DNA from: Phoebastria nigripes
Lineage: Eukaryota > Chordata > Aves > Procellariiformes > Diomedeidae
Direction: 5' to 3'
Length of the DNA: 64,000 bases
Assembly (NCBI GenBank): GCA_035582835.1
Contig: JAYKAV010001289.1
Location: 265,910-329,909 of the forward strand
Made by a program: the position numbers and the translations under genes. This document shows positions 14,046 through 28,809 of the stretch, piece by piece. The notes below the pieces were generated by a model, which saw only the letters and a program-made list of their open reading frames with translations, ran no database searches and was not told where the DNA came from. The first letter of the stretch is position 1, and every line of letters starts with the position of its first letter.

Positions 14046-17000
14046 TGCTGGAGTCATATGGANGTTTGGCTGTTTTTTCCTCTTTATACCAAAGACTTCC
14101 TTTCCATTTTTTCTCTGAGTTCTTGGGTAGTAACTTTAGCCCTTCAGACGCAGTATTTGATGATTTTTTATTAAGATTTTTTTTCCCTGCATGGGAATTC
14201 ATACCTATGGGTCAACCAACTGTCTCTCCTTAACATAGAAGTAGTTTCATTTACTTTTCTGATGTGCAACACCAGCTAGTGGACATGAGAACCCGGATCT
14301 GTGTGAAGGTGTATATACACAGGCTTAGGGCTGACATGTTTCAGTTAAAACCTTAAGTTGCTCACTCTGAGTTTCACATAGGTAATAACCTTAGCACAAA
14401 AAAGGTTTTCAACTGCACCCTTACAGCTAAATTCTAACATATGACCATCAATACATTATGTTATCATCATAATTTCAGGGTATCAAAATAAACACAGTCA
14501 TAAATGGAAATATTGTTGAAGAACTGCTGAAGGACATGGGGTATTTAGATATCACTTCCTAGAACTCAGTAGCACTTTGGTAACTTCAAAGTAGCAAGGA
14601 CTGCCTTCACTTAAAATTTTCAAGTTCCTCCTTGGAGCTCTTCCATTATTGGCCTAATATGTAATAGCAAAGATGAGATTTTTCTGCTCTTGTGTACGTT
14701 AAATGTTCTGCATTTAGGGGACCTCAGCAGCTTGCAGTAAGCTTTCAGTTATATCATGGACTCAACATATACAGACAAAAGTCCATATAAAACGACCAGC
14801 TTGTATAAGAACGAATACTAATCTGACATGTGAAGACAATACAGAAAATGCATTTATAAGGCAACACTCACACACACTCATTCACATTTATTTCCCTATG
14901 CAAAAAAATAAAGTTTTTTAAATTCAGTGTATACACTTTAAGAGGAGTGACTTTCTCAGTTGCTTAACCAACTGCACAACTCTACGCCTGCTATGACATA
15001 GCTAACACTGACAAAAAAGAGCACTACTGTAAAAGCCTGAATAGGCAAAAGCATTACCTGCTTTACCAACTAACCTTCTAATTCTCACAGTATCATTTAA
15101 CCACTTCGTATCTTTTAGCTGTCAGTCAAGAACATTAAACAAATATCATATATCTTGAGTTCATGAACAACAGAAAATGAACTCTTTCAGAACTCCAATG
15201 AAAAACAGCACGTTCGTTTTGTTTAAAAAAAAAATACACACCTCTCAGAAGTTGTTGAGGACCATCACAGAAACTGTTAAATGTTACCATTTCAGATAGT
15301 AGCCACGGTCTCAGCCCTGGCATTGGTGATGTCAGCTGGTCTATAGGATCTGACTTTGATCAGTGAAAGCAGTGTTCTCCTTTTACAGATCATGCTGCAA
15401 GTGTTGGAGTGGGCCAGTTACAAGGAACANTTTTCTCCTTTGTGAAGACTATTTCATTAAAACAAGTTAAACAACGTTCATTTTCATTACATAAATCTTC
15501 AGTTTTCCCTCACTTCCAAACTTGAACTTTATATTAATTTCTATGTGTTTAATGCATTCAAACATTTTACACAGGCATAGCTGTCATAATGTAAATTTCT
15601 TATAGCAGATTCAGCTGATGTGCAATTAACACCTATATTTTGTTGCAGGTCATTTGCTGATTATCACCATAGCCGTTTTCAGTAGTTGTAACTATAATTC
15701 AGAAAAGTGTTTTTCTCAGTGTTTGTTAGCACAATACACATGGAAGGGAACAGGAAGACGCAAAGTGACAGAAGAGACTTACCTATCTATGAAGTTAACT
15801 AAACTTTAGCTATATGTGGAGACTGACTATGGTTTTTCCAGGTCCGCAGACGGAGAATTCTCACTATGGCCCACTCACAGCCAGTTCTTAGCACCAAGTG
15901 CTCATATTTGTCTGATGGTGGGATATGTTATCTGAGAGTATGCAGAGAGACCCAAAGGGCCTTTGTCAATCACTGTTATCTTGAAAAGTGGCAGACCATA
16001 ACCTGATAGGCTGAAGTATTTCTTTTTAGAAAAATCCTTACATTTCAGAAGAAGTGGGCACCCTCATCTCTGGCTGAAGTCTGAGACACCCAAAATTACA
16101 CTATAAGACCCTTGGGAGGTGAAGAAAACAACAACAAAATAGAGAAGAGGGTTAATTAATTTACGAATACATCCTGAAGTAGGAACCCCCTATTCACTAC
16201 AATCCCTAAAAGAAAATCCACAGTCATCCTGTGACTGTTGCAGAATCTCAACAATACATAGGCACATGGATCCTGGTACCAGAGTAAAGCAGCGAAGGTA
16301 AAAAGAAGTTCTTTCAGTTACAATTAAGAGGAACCCTAAGATTCTTAATGAATCCGAAAAAACAAACCACAGAACAGTTATGCCCATTTCATTTTCTTTA
16401 CCTTCCTTAGTAAACCTCTGTTTGTATTCCTTTGATATTACCAATCAAAACTTGAAGTTTGTAAGCTTTCCCACATTTAGAAAAACTTAAATTGTACAAA
16501 CCTACATAAAATGTCTGTATACACTACACTGACTTCTGAAATCCTGCAACTTGAGTACACCACCTGCATTTTAACAGTAGATTTTGTTTTAGTATCTGTA
16601 ATAAGACTGTATTCCAGCTTCTAGAGAGAACTACAATTGCCTAGTAAACAGTTACATCAATGATCAAATCCCATAACTAAATTTCAAAGTATGGTGAACC
16701 TCATCTATAAATAATTTTCTGATCTTAGGGGTTAGAACTGTGATCTTATTTCAACAGAACACATTAGGGGCTTATATCAATCTACAGTATTTCCAGGTCA
16801 AAACAAATGCAAAAGATGTATCTTCACATATAGTAGTATGTTTAAAAATGTCGGAAATGTCAACCACTTACATACTTTCATATTATCCCTAATTAATACA
16901 AATTGCATTTAATTTCACATTTAGTAAAACATATTGCTGCCCAAAATAAGGACTATAATTTTTATCAGCAATTATTATTACTGATGTATCAACACAATTA

Positions 17001-19269
17001 TTTAAATTCAATGTATATAGAGGCAAAATCCATGCAAGCATTTACAGTTTTTGTTCCCTCTGTGCTTCTTCCCTAATTTTTGTGGCTTGGAGCTCCTCCA
17101 GATGCTGTCTCTGACTTTGTGGTTTTGTATTTGAGATCCCATCTCCTGATTCATAGCATTCCTTGATTGACAAACAGATTCAGATATGAAAACAAACAGT
17201 TACCTGTATATAATCTGTGTCTGACAGCTGCACTGCTAAGTTTTCCATTCGTGGTGAACCCACTGTTTCAGATTTTACCCATTTGTTGGGTCTCTGAGTC
17301 ACTGTGTTTACTGAGCTATTCAATAACTGGTGACATATGTGATCTCCACACTGCAAGCTGCACTTCAGATTCAGAGGATTTTCCTTTTTTCCCTCCCCCT
17401 TCATAAACTAAATTATTTAAAAAACAACACAGGGTTTTGTATTTCTAAACTGATGTGCCTCCTAATTGAATGCAGAACACTTTCAAACTATTTTCCATTA
17501 GAGGCCCACTTTTTTCTGATTTTAATGCACAGTATAATACCTTCATTGGTAGATTAAAATTGTTTGACTAGAAGTAAAACCTATTATTATATGCTTTTTT
17601 AGCGGTTTTGTCTTGTATAATGTAGGATGAATTATGTAAAACATACCAAACAGGATACTCTACAAGCTGCTACTTGCATGCTGCAAACAATCACAGTTTC
17701 ACTGATAGACTGGGACTTAGCATCTTAAAATTCCTGTGGAAATCAAGTGCATTTTAAGTATTGGGTTTGATTATTTAATCAGACAACTTGCATTTTGCCC
17801 TGGCTAATTTGGAAGGCTGATAATATTTTACTCATAAAATAATTGTGCACCTGTTGTAATGGAAACCTATTCAAACAAATCTTAATAGACATGAGGATTC
17901 ATTCCCAACATGAGTGTGTTAGCCTCTCGTTACTGCTATCTACGGGGCAACAAATTTTAAACAGCTATTGAGCAGGTCTCAGCTTAATCTTGTATAACTC
18001 TTAAAGAACATTTATGACAACATGACTAACGCTAAACTTNGTAAATTCACATTGATACAGACCAAGGTAAATATTAGGATATGTGGGTCAAACTAACAGT
18101 AATTTAAAGAAAAAAGGGTAAGAAAAAAGGTGTCTATAATAACAGGATTTCAGTGTAAGAGCTAATGACAAAGAACCATTTCTGATCAAGCTGCCTGGGT
18201 ATAAATCTATTAATTTTATTAACACAGAAGGTAATACCTACAATGAACTCATGGAATCAGGGCAGGCTATGTCCTTAATAGATTTCTACTTCTGTTTCCT
18301 CTGTTCAGACAAATTTCCTATGGAAACTGTTTCAATATAGCGCTCTCAATTTACTTTACAATTCGTATATTCATATTAATTGATGAGACTTCACCTTTTT
18401 AGGGTTTTTGAAAATTTTCTCTATTGGCAAATCATGCCAGAACCAAAAAAAGTTGGAGGGAGTGGAAAAGAGAGAAATTATTTACTTTAATCCAAAATAA
18501 GTACTTGGGGGAGAGACAGAAGGGAGACAGTGAATTGAGACCAATTCACTCACCAAGTAAGAGGGCGGTATGATTGGAGCAAGGGGATCCTGATTTAGCC
18601 TGAAATCACTTTAGTGTTCGCAGGAGGTGAAAACAAGGAAAATGAGCCCAGTTTGGCTAGATCTGCCCTTTGGCAGAAAACTGTCAGATGTCATTGGTCA
18701 GATCTGAAGTGAGGTGACACAGTTAGACAAATCAAGACCTCTTGAAAAAAATACTGATAGTTAACCTCTTCCAAAGGGTCAACTTGTTTAGAGAGGACAA
18801 GGACAACCCTTCTTGTATTTCTTCTTCTATTCCTCATTGAGCTTAGGCTTTTGAGGCAGTGGCTGTGTCAGGTTGCACATTACGTTCTTGCTATTCTGAG
18901 TTGCATGTGAGTTTCCCAAATGTGCTTGTACTGCATTTTTTCTGAGTACTAATGCTATGTCCCTTAAGTTTTACAGATGACATTTCTGAGCCACCTCTGG
19001 CTCCACAGTTTGTAAAGTTCCCAGTAAGGTATTTTTACATAACTCTTAAGAAAAAAAATCTGTTATCTTTGATATCATCAGGATGCTCTCATTATCACAC
19101 AACATCCACCCATCAAGACCCCACTTCAAGACAGACTCCCTATTCAGAAAGGGAATTTAAAACCAACTGAGGCGAAAAGGATTGCCACAAAGGTTCTCAT
19201 TAGTTGGTGCCAAAGTTTGATATTGCTCAGAATAGGGATATTTTGTGCAAAAGGTTTCTTTCCAAATTA

Positions 19270-19745
19270 ACTGCAGAGAAGGGTGATGAGAGTGACCAAA
19301 GTGCATAACAGCTTTCATATGAAGAATAAATAAATATATTTTTACTTTTCAACCTGGAGAAGAGACAACTGAATGTAGCGTAACAGAGAAGATGAACAGG
19401 GAACAACCATTCCCTGTCCATTATAATACAAGATCTAGGGGACACCTACAAGGTACTAGGTTCAAATACACAGCATACTGTTAACTGCTGAGCTTATCCC
19501 CATAGACTTTCCAGCTGCCTATTAAAGGGTTCAAAAGCGATTGGACATGTTCATAGATGATAATTCTATCAAGGGCCATTAAACTCGAATGTACCACCTC
19601 TGAATCAAGAAGCCCATTGATCATATTTTGTGGGAAATTGGAAGAGTATATTGAGGAAATATTACTGTATGTTTGCCCTTTCCTTACACCCTTCCCCAAG
19701 TTGCTCAGTATCCACAGAGACAGAACACTACAGGATGGTATGTTC
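19270..19745 (+). mobile_element. Ancient CR1-type LINE 3' relic
   Basis: A second decayed CR1 relic in plus orientation. The order of motifs matches old amniote CR1: gggtgatgagagtgaccaaa, acagctttcatatgaagaa, cttttcaacctggagaagag, acaagatctaggggacacct, then a run near gggttcaaaagcgattggac and ttcatagatgataattctat, and finally tactgtatgtttgcccttt. It includes part of the C-terminal reverse-transcriptase coding end and the 3' UTR. Indels have destroyed the frame. Confidence 0.72.
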
Positions 19746-22700
19746 TTTATATCTGACACTTAAATCAAAGATTTCCTTAATATGAAACTCCTGTAACAAA
19801 AGACTGATAAAGTACATCTACAGGTTTCCACAGAATCCAAATCGATCAGAAAATTTCAGTCCTTTCAGTACTGTGTCTATATGCATCTATCTAGATAAAT
19901 GCTTACATTCATTAATTTGTTAGAATTTGACTTTATATATCTACAGCAACAAAAAGCCAAAAGCACTGAAACATGATGAAACACAACAAATGGAGCTTCC
20001 ACTCTTGTTTTAGCAGTGCAAACTCCTACATATGCACTTGCTTTTTCATATGAAGTTGTATATTTGTCTTCAGTAGGAGTTTTATTTTGCTAAAGGTAAG
20101 TAACTTCACTGGCAACTAAGCTGGGACTTGAGTCAAAAGGAAATTTGCCACTGACATCCATTGTCAGAAGAGAAGGCCTTAAGTTCCAAGTAGTGATAGG
20201 CTTCTTCAATACAGAAGCCTTTTGACTGCAGTTAAAGACTCTGTATTTATAAAAGAAAACAATTACTGATATAATGAAAATTAAATATATATATATACAA
20301 TACCAAAACAACCTACCAACAGAAGAAAATGGCAAATTTTTGAAGAAAAAGTGAAGAAAACCAACTTGTAATTTTTAGTTTCTATTCAACCCTTTTTCTG
20401 CTAAAAAATTAAATGGCATTTGAAAATAAACACATTTTAATACCATACATTTTCTTGTCACTATTTGCACAAATGAAGAATGAATCAAATTCCAGAAGGC
20501 AGTCTTTTCTAATGTGCCAAATAAATATATTGCTGTTTCAAGTTCCTTATTATTAGCATCGTTATCCTTCTTATTCCTTTTTCTCATGAACAGTTGATAC
20601 TATTTCTTAGTACACTATTTGGGACACAGTTCCACGGAACACAGCATATAAGTGAGCTGTCCCATTGGTTTCAGTGTAGTACAGAGTTCATATATTTAGC
20701 CCTGAATTGTTAAGCTTAGAAACATACACTGGTAAAGTAAAAAATATATAGATATATGTGATTGCAGTAAGTAACAAATTCATTGCGTGCCTGGAAATAC
20801 ACTGCATGCCTCCTGGTTGATATTATTTATAAAATGTATTCAACAATATGGAGAACTTGATTCATGTGAAAGGTTGATTACAATGTAATTTATAGTTGTG
20901 GAGTTTTAAGAACTAGAAACAGTAATAGTCACTAACTTTTAACATTAGAAGCAAGCACAATTGTGATAGGTGCCACTGAAATATGACCCTCTGACCAAAA
21001 GACCAGAGCAACAGAAATGTTTACTTCTTTTTTTTTTTTTCGCTAAGTACAGCTTCAATCCTGACAAGATTTACATGAACATAATTTAAATAATAGCACT
21101 ATGAACAGTGAGCAGTCCCATTCATTTCCACAGAACTACCCTCTGTCTGTACAGTTTGGGGTATGTCTATTTAAATCCAGAATCTGGAGAAAAGTATTTC
21201 ATATCAAAAGAAGTCAAGATGACATAAGACCATATAGTTTAATCTAGTTCACACTAGTGATTAGTCTAACTAATTATATCAGTATCTTAATCATAACAAA
21301 TAGATACAATGGGGCATGGTGAGTTTAACCAAAATATTCTTATTTTGGAACCCATTACCTTCTTCAAGCAAATCAGACTAAAAAGTATGCAAATATTAAC
21401 TGTTGAAGGTGCTTATGAAATATTCAGTCATTCAAATATCAAGGTACCACTTAATTTAGGAGGTCAGTTTAGACCTGAAAATGTAGCTTTTGTAACACAT
21501 TACACAAAATGCCAATGACTTGAGAAATGGCAAAACAAAAATATCTCTCTGATTTGGAGAGCTACAACACCACTTCATTGGATCATGGTAATAAATACAT
21601 TATGAGAAACCTTTATAGCCTGTGGTATATTTCTAATCAGGACCAATTTCTTAAGGATTTGGGTGTAGGGGTTCTGGGTTGTGTTGTTTTGTTATGTTTT
21701 GTTGGATGCTTTCATTGGTTTCACTAATTGGAACCAGTTGATCCTTTTTCCTGTGTATTGATTTTTTAAATCCTAGCAGTTAACAATGATTCTAATGTAT
21801 CATAACACTTTAGACCTTAATCATATAGTGGGGCTTTTGCTTGTAGCTTTTGTTTGAGTTTTAATTAAGAAGACTTTGTGTCTCAAAGCCTGAGCTGGGT
21901 TTTTAATTGCTAGTATGTATATCACACAGACTTCAAAAGAAATAAAATATGTTTATAACAGAGAGCACAAAGGAGAGCTTTGAAATGTCTATAGCCATAC
22001 AAAGTGACATCATATAAAACCTCTGAGTGCCTCTGTGATATAAGACTTATATATATTTATTTATACATATTTATAAGGCAGACTTATATACCCTTAGAAT
22101 TCATGAGAAAGAAATTTCAGCAATTATACTGAGAAATAATTACTGCAAATCTAGACTACAGTGTTGGTCAGGGCTACAGGAAAACATCAGATTTATTTTC
22201 CTCAAAATGGTCTTCACATTTGATATAGTGCACCAAGAAACACCTGAAAGCTTATCTGTGAAGACAAATTTTATAAAATGGAAGCAAAAATAGCATTTTA
22301 GAATGTTTTGTAAATCATGCATATTTTAAGAAAAAATTTAATTCACTGTAAAAACACAGAAACCATAACTTTCTCAAGGATTCATTCATGCAGAACTCTC
22401 TCCAAGACTATTCCAGAAATGGATGGTGTTAAATTACTAGCTTTAAACAGTTGTGCCTCACTGTTCTCTTCCAGTCATTAATGCAGACACAAAAAAATGC
22501 TCCTAGAAAACACCTCTTTCCATCTCTCCTGTGTTCTAATACCAGGGACAAATATAATTTTCCATATTGTTTATGGTGTATCTTACAAGGAGGCTATCAA
22601 GTGGGTGAAGTCGCTTCGTTTTACTAAATTGAACATTTCCTAGGAAACAGGCATGCTGCCTCCCACCTATCCAAATATTTTGAGGCCATTAAATGTGTAC

Positions 22701-24844
22701 ATGTCACATGAAATAGGAGTTTTAGGCTCTTTTTAATAAAGTAGCAAATATAAATAAGCACGGGAAACATAATGCAAACAGCCTTCTGTACTGGATAAAG
22801 CTACGGACATCAGTCACTATCCTTCCCAAAATAGAGTATACTGTACAAAGACAGCATGTGACATTCAAGTCACAATGCCTATAAATATAGATAGTTCCAG
22901 TTGTAAACACCACCAATGGAAGCCAGAGAACTAACCTGCAACACAGTAGCCAGTGACCCAGGAGTCACTCTTCTATAAGGCTGCTAGACCAATTCTGACC
23001 CTTTCACGATAACATCATTGCTTAAGTTACTTAAAGACTGACCTTTCTTATTTGATCTTCAAAGACCCTGCATACTGAGAAAGACCATTGCGGGCTAGTT
23101 CAGTAGGACAACTGCCTGATGCATGCAAGACTATGCTATTCCAGAGATTTATATATGGAACAGAAACAGAAAACTTAAAACAGACTCTGTATAGTGATAA
23201 ATGATGCTACTCTGCCCAGCTGTGGCTGCTGAAGAAAAACTAGATAACTAAGCAACAGAAATACATGCAGTGAGGGAGGGTGAGGACAGAACTCTGTGCA
23301 CCCAAATATCTGGAAATTTAGAAGAGAGTCCTGCACCACTTTGTTTATTCAAATACATGATAGCAAAAATTAGAATGAAAAGTATTTCCTGATCCTAATT
23401 TTTATACAAAAGAACAACACTGCAAAAGCCAGACATAAGCCTAAGTGCTTGTATACGTTAAATAAAGGTATTTGCATGCACACACTGGCAAATAGCATAC
23501 AATCAAATGATTTGCATGGGCAGCTGCGGGGTTTTTTCCAGGTGAGCAGGTCATTTAACTCAGCTCAACTGCTTCATAGACCTTTGAAAATTTGACCTAT
23601 GTGTTTCATTTATAAACATATCAAATGAACAAGCAGACTTATTTAACCACTGGAATTTGGCTACAAAGCATTCTGCCAAATGCTCCTCTGAGTTTCATGC
23701 AACCTCCCTGAAGTCAATGGCTTGTTTGGCTGGAATTCAAGGGAGAATCTGGACCATTATCAATAACTGAAATCCTAATAAAGAAACTCAGGAAAAGCAG
23801 TTTTACAAATGAAGCACACTATGCAAGAGTGATTGTGAACAGGAACAATCCCACTTAAAGAAAAAATAAACTATTCACTGTTTGTTACTTTTGTATTGGC
23901 TTCTATTGTTTGAATTAATAGATATAGTTTAAAATTGTATCTTGATTAACACTATTGTGTTCTAAATATAGAAGGTAAAGCAAGAAAATACCATTTTTAT
24001 TTGTTTCTCTCAGCCAGCTATCTTTTCTTCTCGTCTATGTGCTTCCCAAACATGAATAGATACAGTTTGTGTCAGTGATACATTTTTCTTCTGCTTTCAT
24101 CCTTTTTTCTGGCACTGATTCTTAGTGAACTGCCTTCCCACAACCAAGATGCTAGTCTTTCACTGAAGGGGTGAGGGTTGTAGTTGTGCAGACACAGAGG
24201 AAGAGTATGTGCTCAGGTTATCCTTAGCAAGAACAACGCCTTCTCTCTAAAATAAACAACTCCCAGTAACAGTCAGTGCAAAGAGCAGTTCCTCACAGGA
24301 CCACACCTCACTTTCTTATAATCAAGATTTTTTTCCCTAATGACCTCATTTATTTATTTTTACTGCATCGCTTCATGTCTTTAAGTTAGGCTCTCAGTAA
24401 TATGAGCAGAAAGTCTGCACAAAAGCCAAAAATATCAGCCAGTTAAATAAATTGATTTAGAATCTAGTGGAAATTAAGGAAAGATATTTGACCTCCCAAA
24501 GATGACACATTTTCAAAAGTAGTTCTTTCAGACCTCATTGTGCCCTGCCAGTTACCTAACTGGAAATTCATTCAGCACTATGAAAATGAACTTCATGATG
24601 TGGAAATCTACCATCTTGAACACTGAAAAGATTTTTTTTTTTAAAGTATGCTTCTTTGGCAGGTTAAAAATTCTCTCNGGTTCCCCTACTTTGCTTTATT
24701 TCCTTCTTGTAATCTGGTTTTCATGCTGCCATGGGCTAGCTTGTTGGGTTGGGTTTTTTTCTTTCTGAGATGATTTAAGGCACACAAATGCTAATATGAG
24801 TTAATACCAGGCTATTAGGTTGATAGCAATTTTATCAGCTAGGA

Positions 24845-25050
24845 GCTAACCAGCCTGGAGCCAGTGGCTAAGCCACTGACTTGGGAGCCCAAAGGAAAGG
24901 AGTCCTACTTCAGACCTGCCACTTCTCCTGCTATGTAACTCTGCACCTTGTTGTCTTCTTCTATAAAATGACACTAATGTCTTTGTCAAGAGGTTTGAAT
25001 ACTGTAAGTGTAAAGCATGACATAACAGCAACCATCATTTATCTTCCGTG
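24845..25050 (+). mobile_element. MIR/CORE-SINE relic
   Basis: A second MIR-like element in plus orientation. The order resembles the MIR consensus: a tRNA-like head (cctggagccagtggctaagc), a tcagacctgccacttctcct block like 'tctgccacttactagctgtg', gtaactctgcaccttgttgt like 'gtgaccttgggcaagt', cttctataaaatgacactaa like 'catctgtaaaatgggg', and gtaagtgtaaagcatgacat at the 3' side. No coding capacity. Confidence 0.72.
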
Positions 25051-26025
25051 TTTGCGTATGCTTCTTTGTATTTTTGCCTGTTCATGAAAAATGTTAAATG
25101 CAGTTGCAGTAGCAAAGGTTCGGTATTGCGTCTTACTGGAAGTCAACTGGTAGTGGAGAGGAATACTGCAGACATTAAGACCACTTAAGGATACGTTTCT
25201 AGGGATGAGACACAGGAAGTAAGTTGTGGAAACTAACTGAGTGGCTGTCAACACATAAATCTGGTGAGCCTAATCAGGAGATCCTTTTTATACAGCTAAC
25301 AGGCTATACCCCCAGAAAAGATAGTTGACTGAGTTGAAAATTCTTCCAAATCTGACTGAGAATGCTTTGTAGGTAGATGAGAAAAGGGTTAGGAGCAAGA
25401 ACTCTACCCATTCACTCTGCAGTGAATATATATACTAAGAAAATAGGAGGAATAACATAAATCCAGAAAAACAAACCTTTTTTTTTAATAAATGAAAGCT
25501 CACGAAAAAAGCTTTTTGTGCCATATAAAAGAATAAAGAACATTATTCTGCATTGTTAGAGATCCCACCTCTTTTAATTTTGATTCACTAATAGCATTCA
25601 AGTAGTTTCTATTTAAAGACTAAGTAGCTATATTGTGCAATTAATGGACAAACTAGCATTCACTGTTTTCCACACTATTAAGGGACAATAAGGCTTTAAA
25701 TAGAATGTGATTTCAAGACATAATTTTGTTGGATTTTATTACAGTCAATTTTAACATGTTCCTGTAAAACTGCATACTATATTTCTGTCACTGACATTAC
25801 TATAGGATTTCTTACCTGCCCAATATATACACATTGTCATTATTCTACCAACAGGAGAATCCAACAGATTTTGGTCCTGAATCAGCTGAAGGAACCAATT
25901 ACAACTTATTTATTAAAAAAGGCCAATCCTTCATCTGTTTGTGTAATAAAAAATTGTACTATCTTAAGTTTCCCTGGTGGAAATGTAAAACCCTAACCAT
26001 CAACTTTCATCAAATACTATCTTTC

Positions 26026-26043
26026 TTTTTTTTTTTTTTTTTT
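26026..26043. repeat. T18 homopolymer
   Basis: An 18-base T run on the plus strand (A18 in the SOX6 transcript). No recognisable retroposon body is next to it. Confidence 0.75.
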
Positions 26044-26892
26044 AACACTAGTAAAGATTTATTAATATGATGCACATGATTCTTTCGTTTCCACATATTT
26101 GTAGTTGCTATTTAATAAAATTATATCAACGAAGAGAAATAAATCTTAGGTACCTTGTGTACTCCTCAAACATGCCTTCTCACAGCACAAAAAAGCACCT
26201 TTTTAATTTGTTGCTTAATCAATAACACTGAATTTCTTCTCACTAAGAAAATCCATGGAAGAATTGATGGGTGGGGAAAAACACTTCAAGTTTTCTACAT
26301 AGTACTTAATTGTCAAGAGAATTCCACTTTTACTAGATTACTGGTTCAACACGTCTTGGAAATACTGGAAAGTACTGTCTATATATGCAATAAAATTTGC
26401 ACTGATTTCAGTAGGTCCCAAATTTCATCCAGAGCTGCTCTTTCTCTGCAGGAATAGCATGAATATAAACAAATATAATTTTTTTCCCAACTTTGAATCA
26501 AAGATTTAGAACAGTAATCACACAATTACCCCCTTTTATAATCTGAAAGCAGTTTCTACATATAGTTCATTCAACTGGGAGTAAATAGTACGAAGTACTA
26601 GTAACTCCATGTTTTCAAGATGTTTCTTCCTCTTCCTCTGGTCACAGAGATATATAGCTAATGTCAATGAACTAATGTAACTAACCTAGTGTTTTGTGAT
26701 AACATCCTTGATACTGCCTATAACTGATTGTGACATACTCTAATTTATTTATTTGGCAGACGCATCCATCATCTCAAAGATAAACATTAAAAAACAGGGT
26801 GACTTGACTGGAAAGAGGAAAGCACCCTCTAGTTATGATTGTTATTTCTATTATTTTTTCTGAACTTTAAAAAATCCTCAATCCCCTTTTTA

Positions 26893-27082
<190 letters not shown>

Positions 27083-27194
27083 ATATATTCTCACACATCA
27101 GGAAAACAGGTGCCACCTTCATTTTAAAACCGTTCTCCCTGTTCTAGGTGGGCCATAGTTTCAAAGGGAAATGAACTTGTAGCCAGAGTTCTCA

Positions 27195-27275
27195 TTTAAC
27201 TGCATTTTAAATCCAAAGTAATTCCACCGAGGTTAATGGAGTTACTATGGATTTAACAAGGGTCTAATTGAAAGA
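27195..27275. repeat. Palindromic MITE-like relic
   Basis: Left arm aaatccaaagtaattccacc at 27,209-27,228 pairs with right arm ttaatggagttactatggat and following t (reverse complement aaatccatagtaactccatt). The centre is gagg. It resembles the sauropsid palindromic repeat with the core 'aaatccagagtaactccattgacttcaatgg'. It begins only about 170 bp from the SOX6 exon, upstream in the sense of transcription. Confidence 0.55.
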
Positions 27276-28765
27276 AAAACTTCGTTCAGGATTTATGCAT
27301 GCTAACTGCCAATTTACATGCATAGATTGCCAATGTATATACAAATTCTGTCTTTTTCATTTGAGAATGATTGTACACTCAAAATTATACATGAAGATTT
27401 AGAAGCTTTTTTTGGAAATTTGGCACACAGTGACATCTGAAACCCATTTTTATACCCATGTCAATGCAAAAGTTATTCATATAATGTCTCCATGGAATTC
27501 ATAAAAGCACTCTACATATTGGATGTTCACAGTATCAGAAATTTTCTCAGTACACTATAAACAACATGCAATGATTAGAAGATATGCTTTCATAATTTGA
27601 AGTTCAGAATACATTTCAAATCTTTGCCCCGATCTGGGAGGCCTTCTGTAGGCAAAACCGTCACTGAAGTCATTGCACTTAGGAGAAAGCAGAAGATTGG
27701 CCTTAGTAAGTTTCATATGATCAGTCCCCAATTCCACTAGAAAATTTGATATTGAGCATAACAGACTTCAATAAAATCTAAAGGTTTTTTCAGTTCCTAA
27801 ATTAAACTACTTGGCTCTGAAGTCTAAATTATACATAACCTTCCAGATAAGTTACAAAAGGTGATTTTTAAGATGGGAATTCTTATGCTTGACGTTGTGA
27901 TACAGAGTTTTATGACTTTAAGAACTGCAATTCAGATTTATAAACAATTATCAAGAAAACTTTACACACAATTGAACACTTATTTTCCCTTCCCAGTTAG
28001 TAATAATAGAATCTCCATTAAACTTTGTGCATTTACTTTCATTGGTAGAAAGACTCATCAACAATGTCTATGCTAAACTCCTTGGAAACCCTTAGGCCCA
28101 GTTTAGCAAGATATCAAAAACATTATTTAAATGCAACTTATTCCTAAAATGAATCTTTGCAAAGAGCCTTCATTATAAGACCACATACCACTCTGGGTGG
28201 TGCTGAGCACGGTGTTTCTTAGTGCATACACTGGGAAGAGCCATACATCTTAGCTTGTTAGAAACTCTCATAGCAAGCTGCTGTTTGTGTTAGGAGGAGA
28301 TCAATTTACACAATTCTTTCTAAATAACTAATAAGGTTCCAAATTTTGACAACGTTTGCACTGATCCCACTCCAGTCACTTAAGAATTAACACTGGGGTG
28401 TACAGGAAGGCAGAATTCAGCCTAACATATCTTCTGCTAAATTACTGGCAGATTAAGGGCAAATCGTGGCTCAAATTCTCATCAGCAGTCCCATCAGAAG
28501 CACTCACACAAGTGAAAACAAAAGCAGAAAGCCCAGATTAAGAATGGCAACACAGATCGCATCAATGCAACGGGTAACAGTTTGTTCCACCTCAGAGGAT
28601 TCTAAAAATACTCAGAGGGAGGAGAAGCATTCAAAGAGGTCACAAAAAGAGGAGTTAAAGATTTAAGGAGAAGTTTAAGGAAGAAAAAGGTCATATGGCA
28701 AATCAAATTTTAGGGTGCAAGTAGTTTCAGCCTAAAAATTCACATTAGCATCACTCATTTGAAAC

Positions 28766-28809
28766 AAAGAAAGAAAGAAAGAAAGAAAGAAACAAACAAA
28801 CAAACAAAC
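28766..28809. repeat. Compound (AAAG)n-(AAAC)n microsatellite
   Basis: About six AAAG units pass directly into about five AAAC units on the plus strand. This is a likely polymorphic marker, non-coding. Confidence 0.9.

Noticed and set aside
28766..28809. Possible CRISPR-like short repeats
   Set aside because: It is a simple AAAG/AAAC microsatellite without spacers, and nothing else in the window has repeat-spacer structure.
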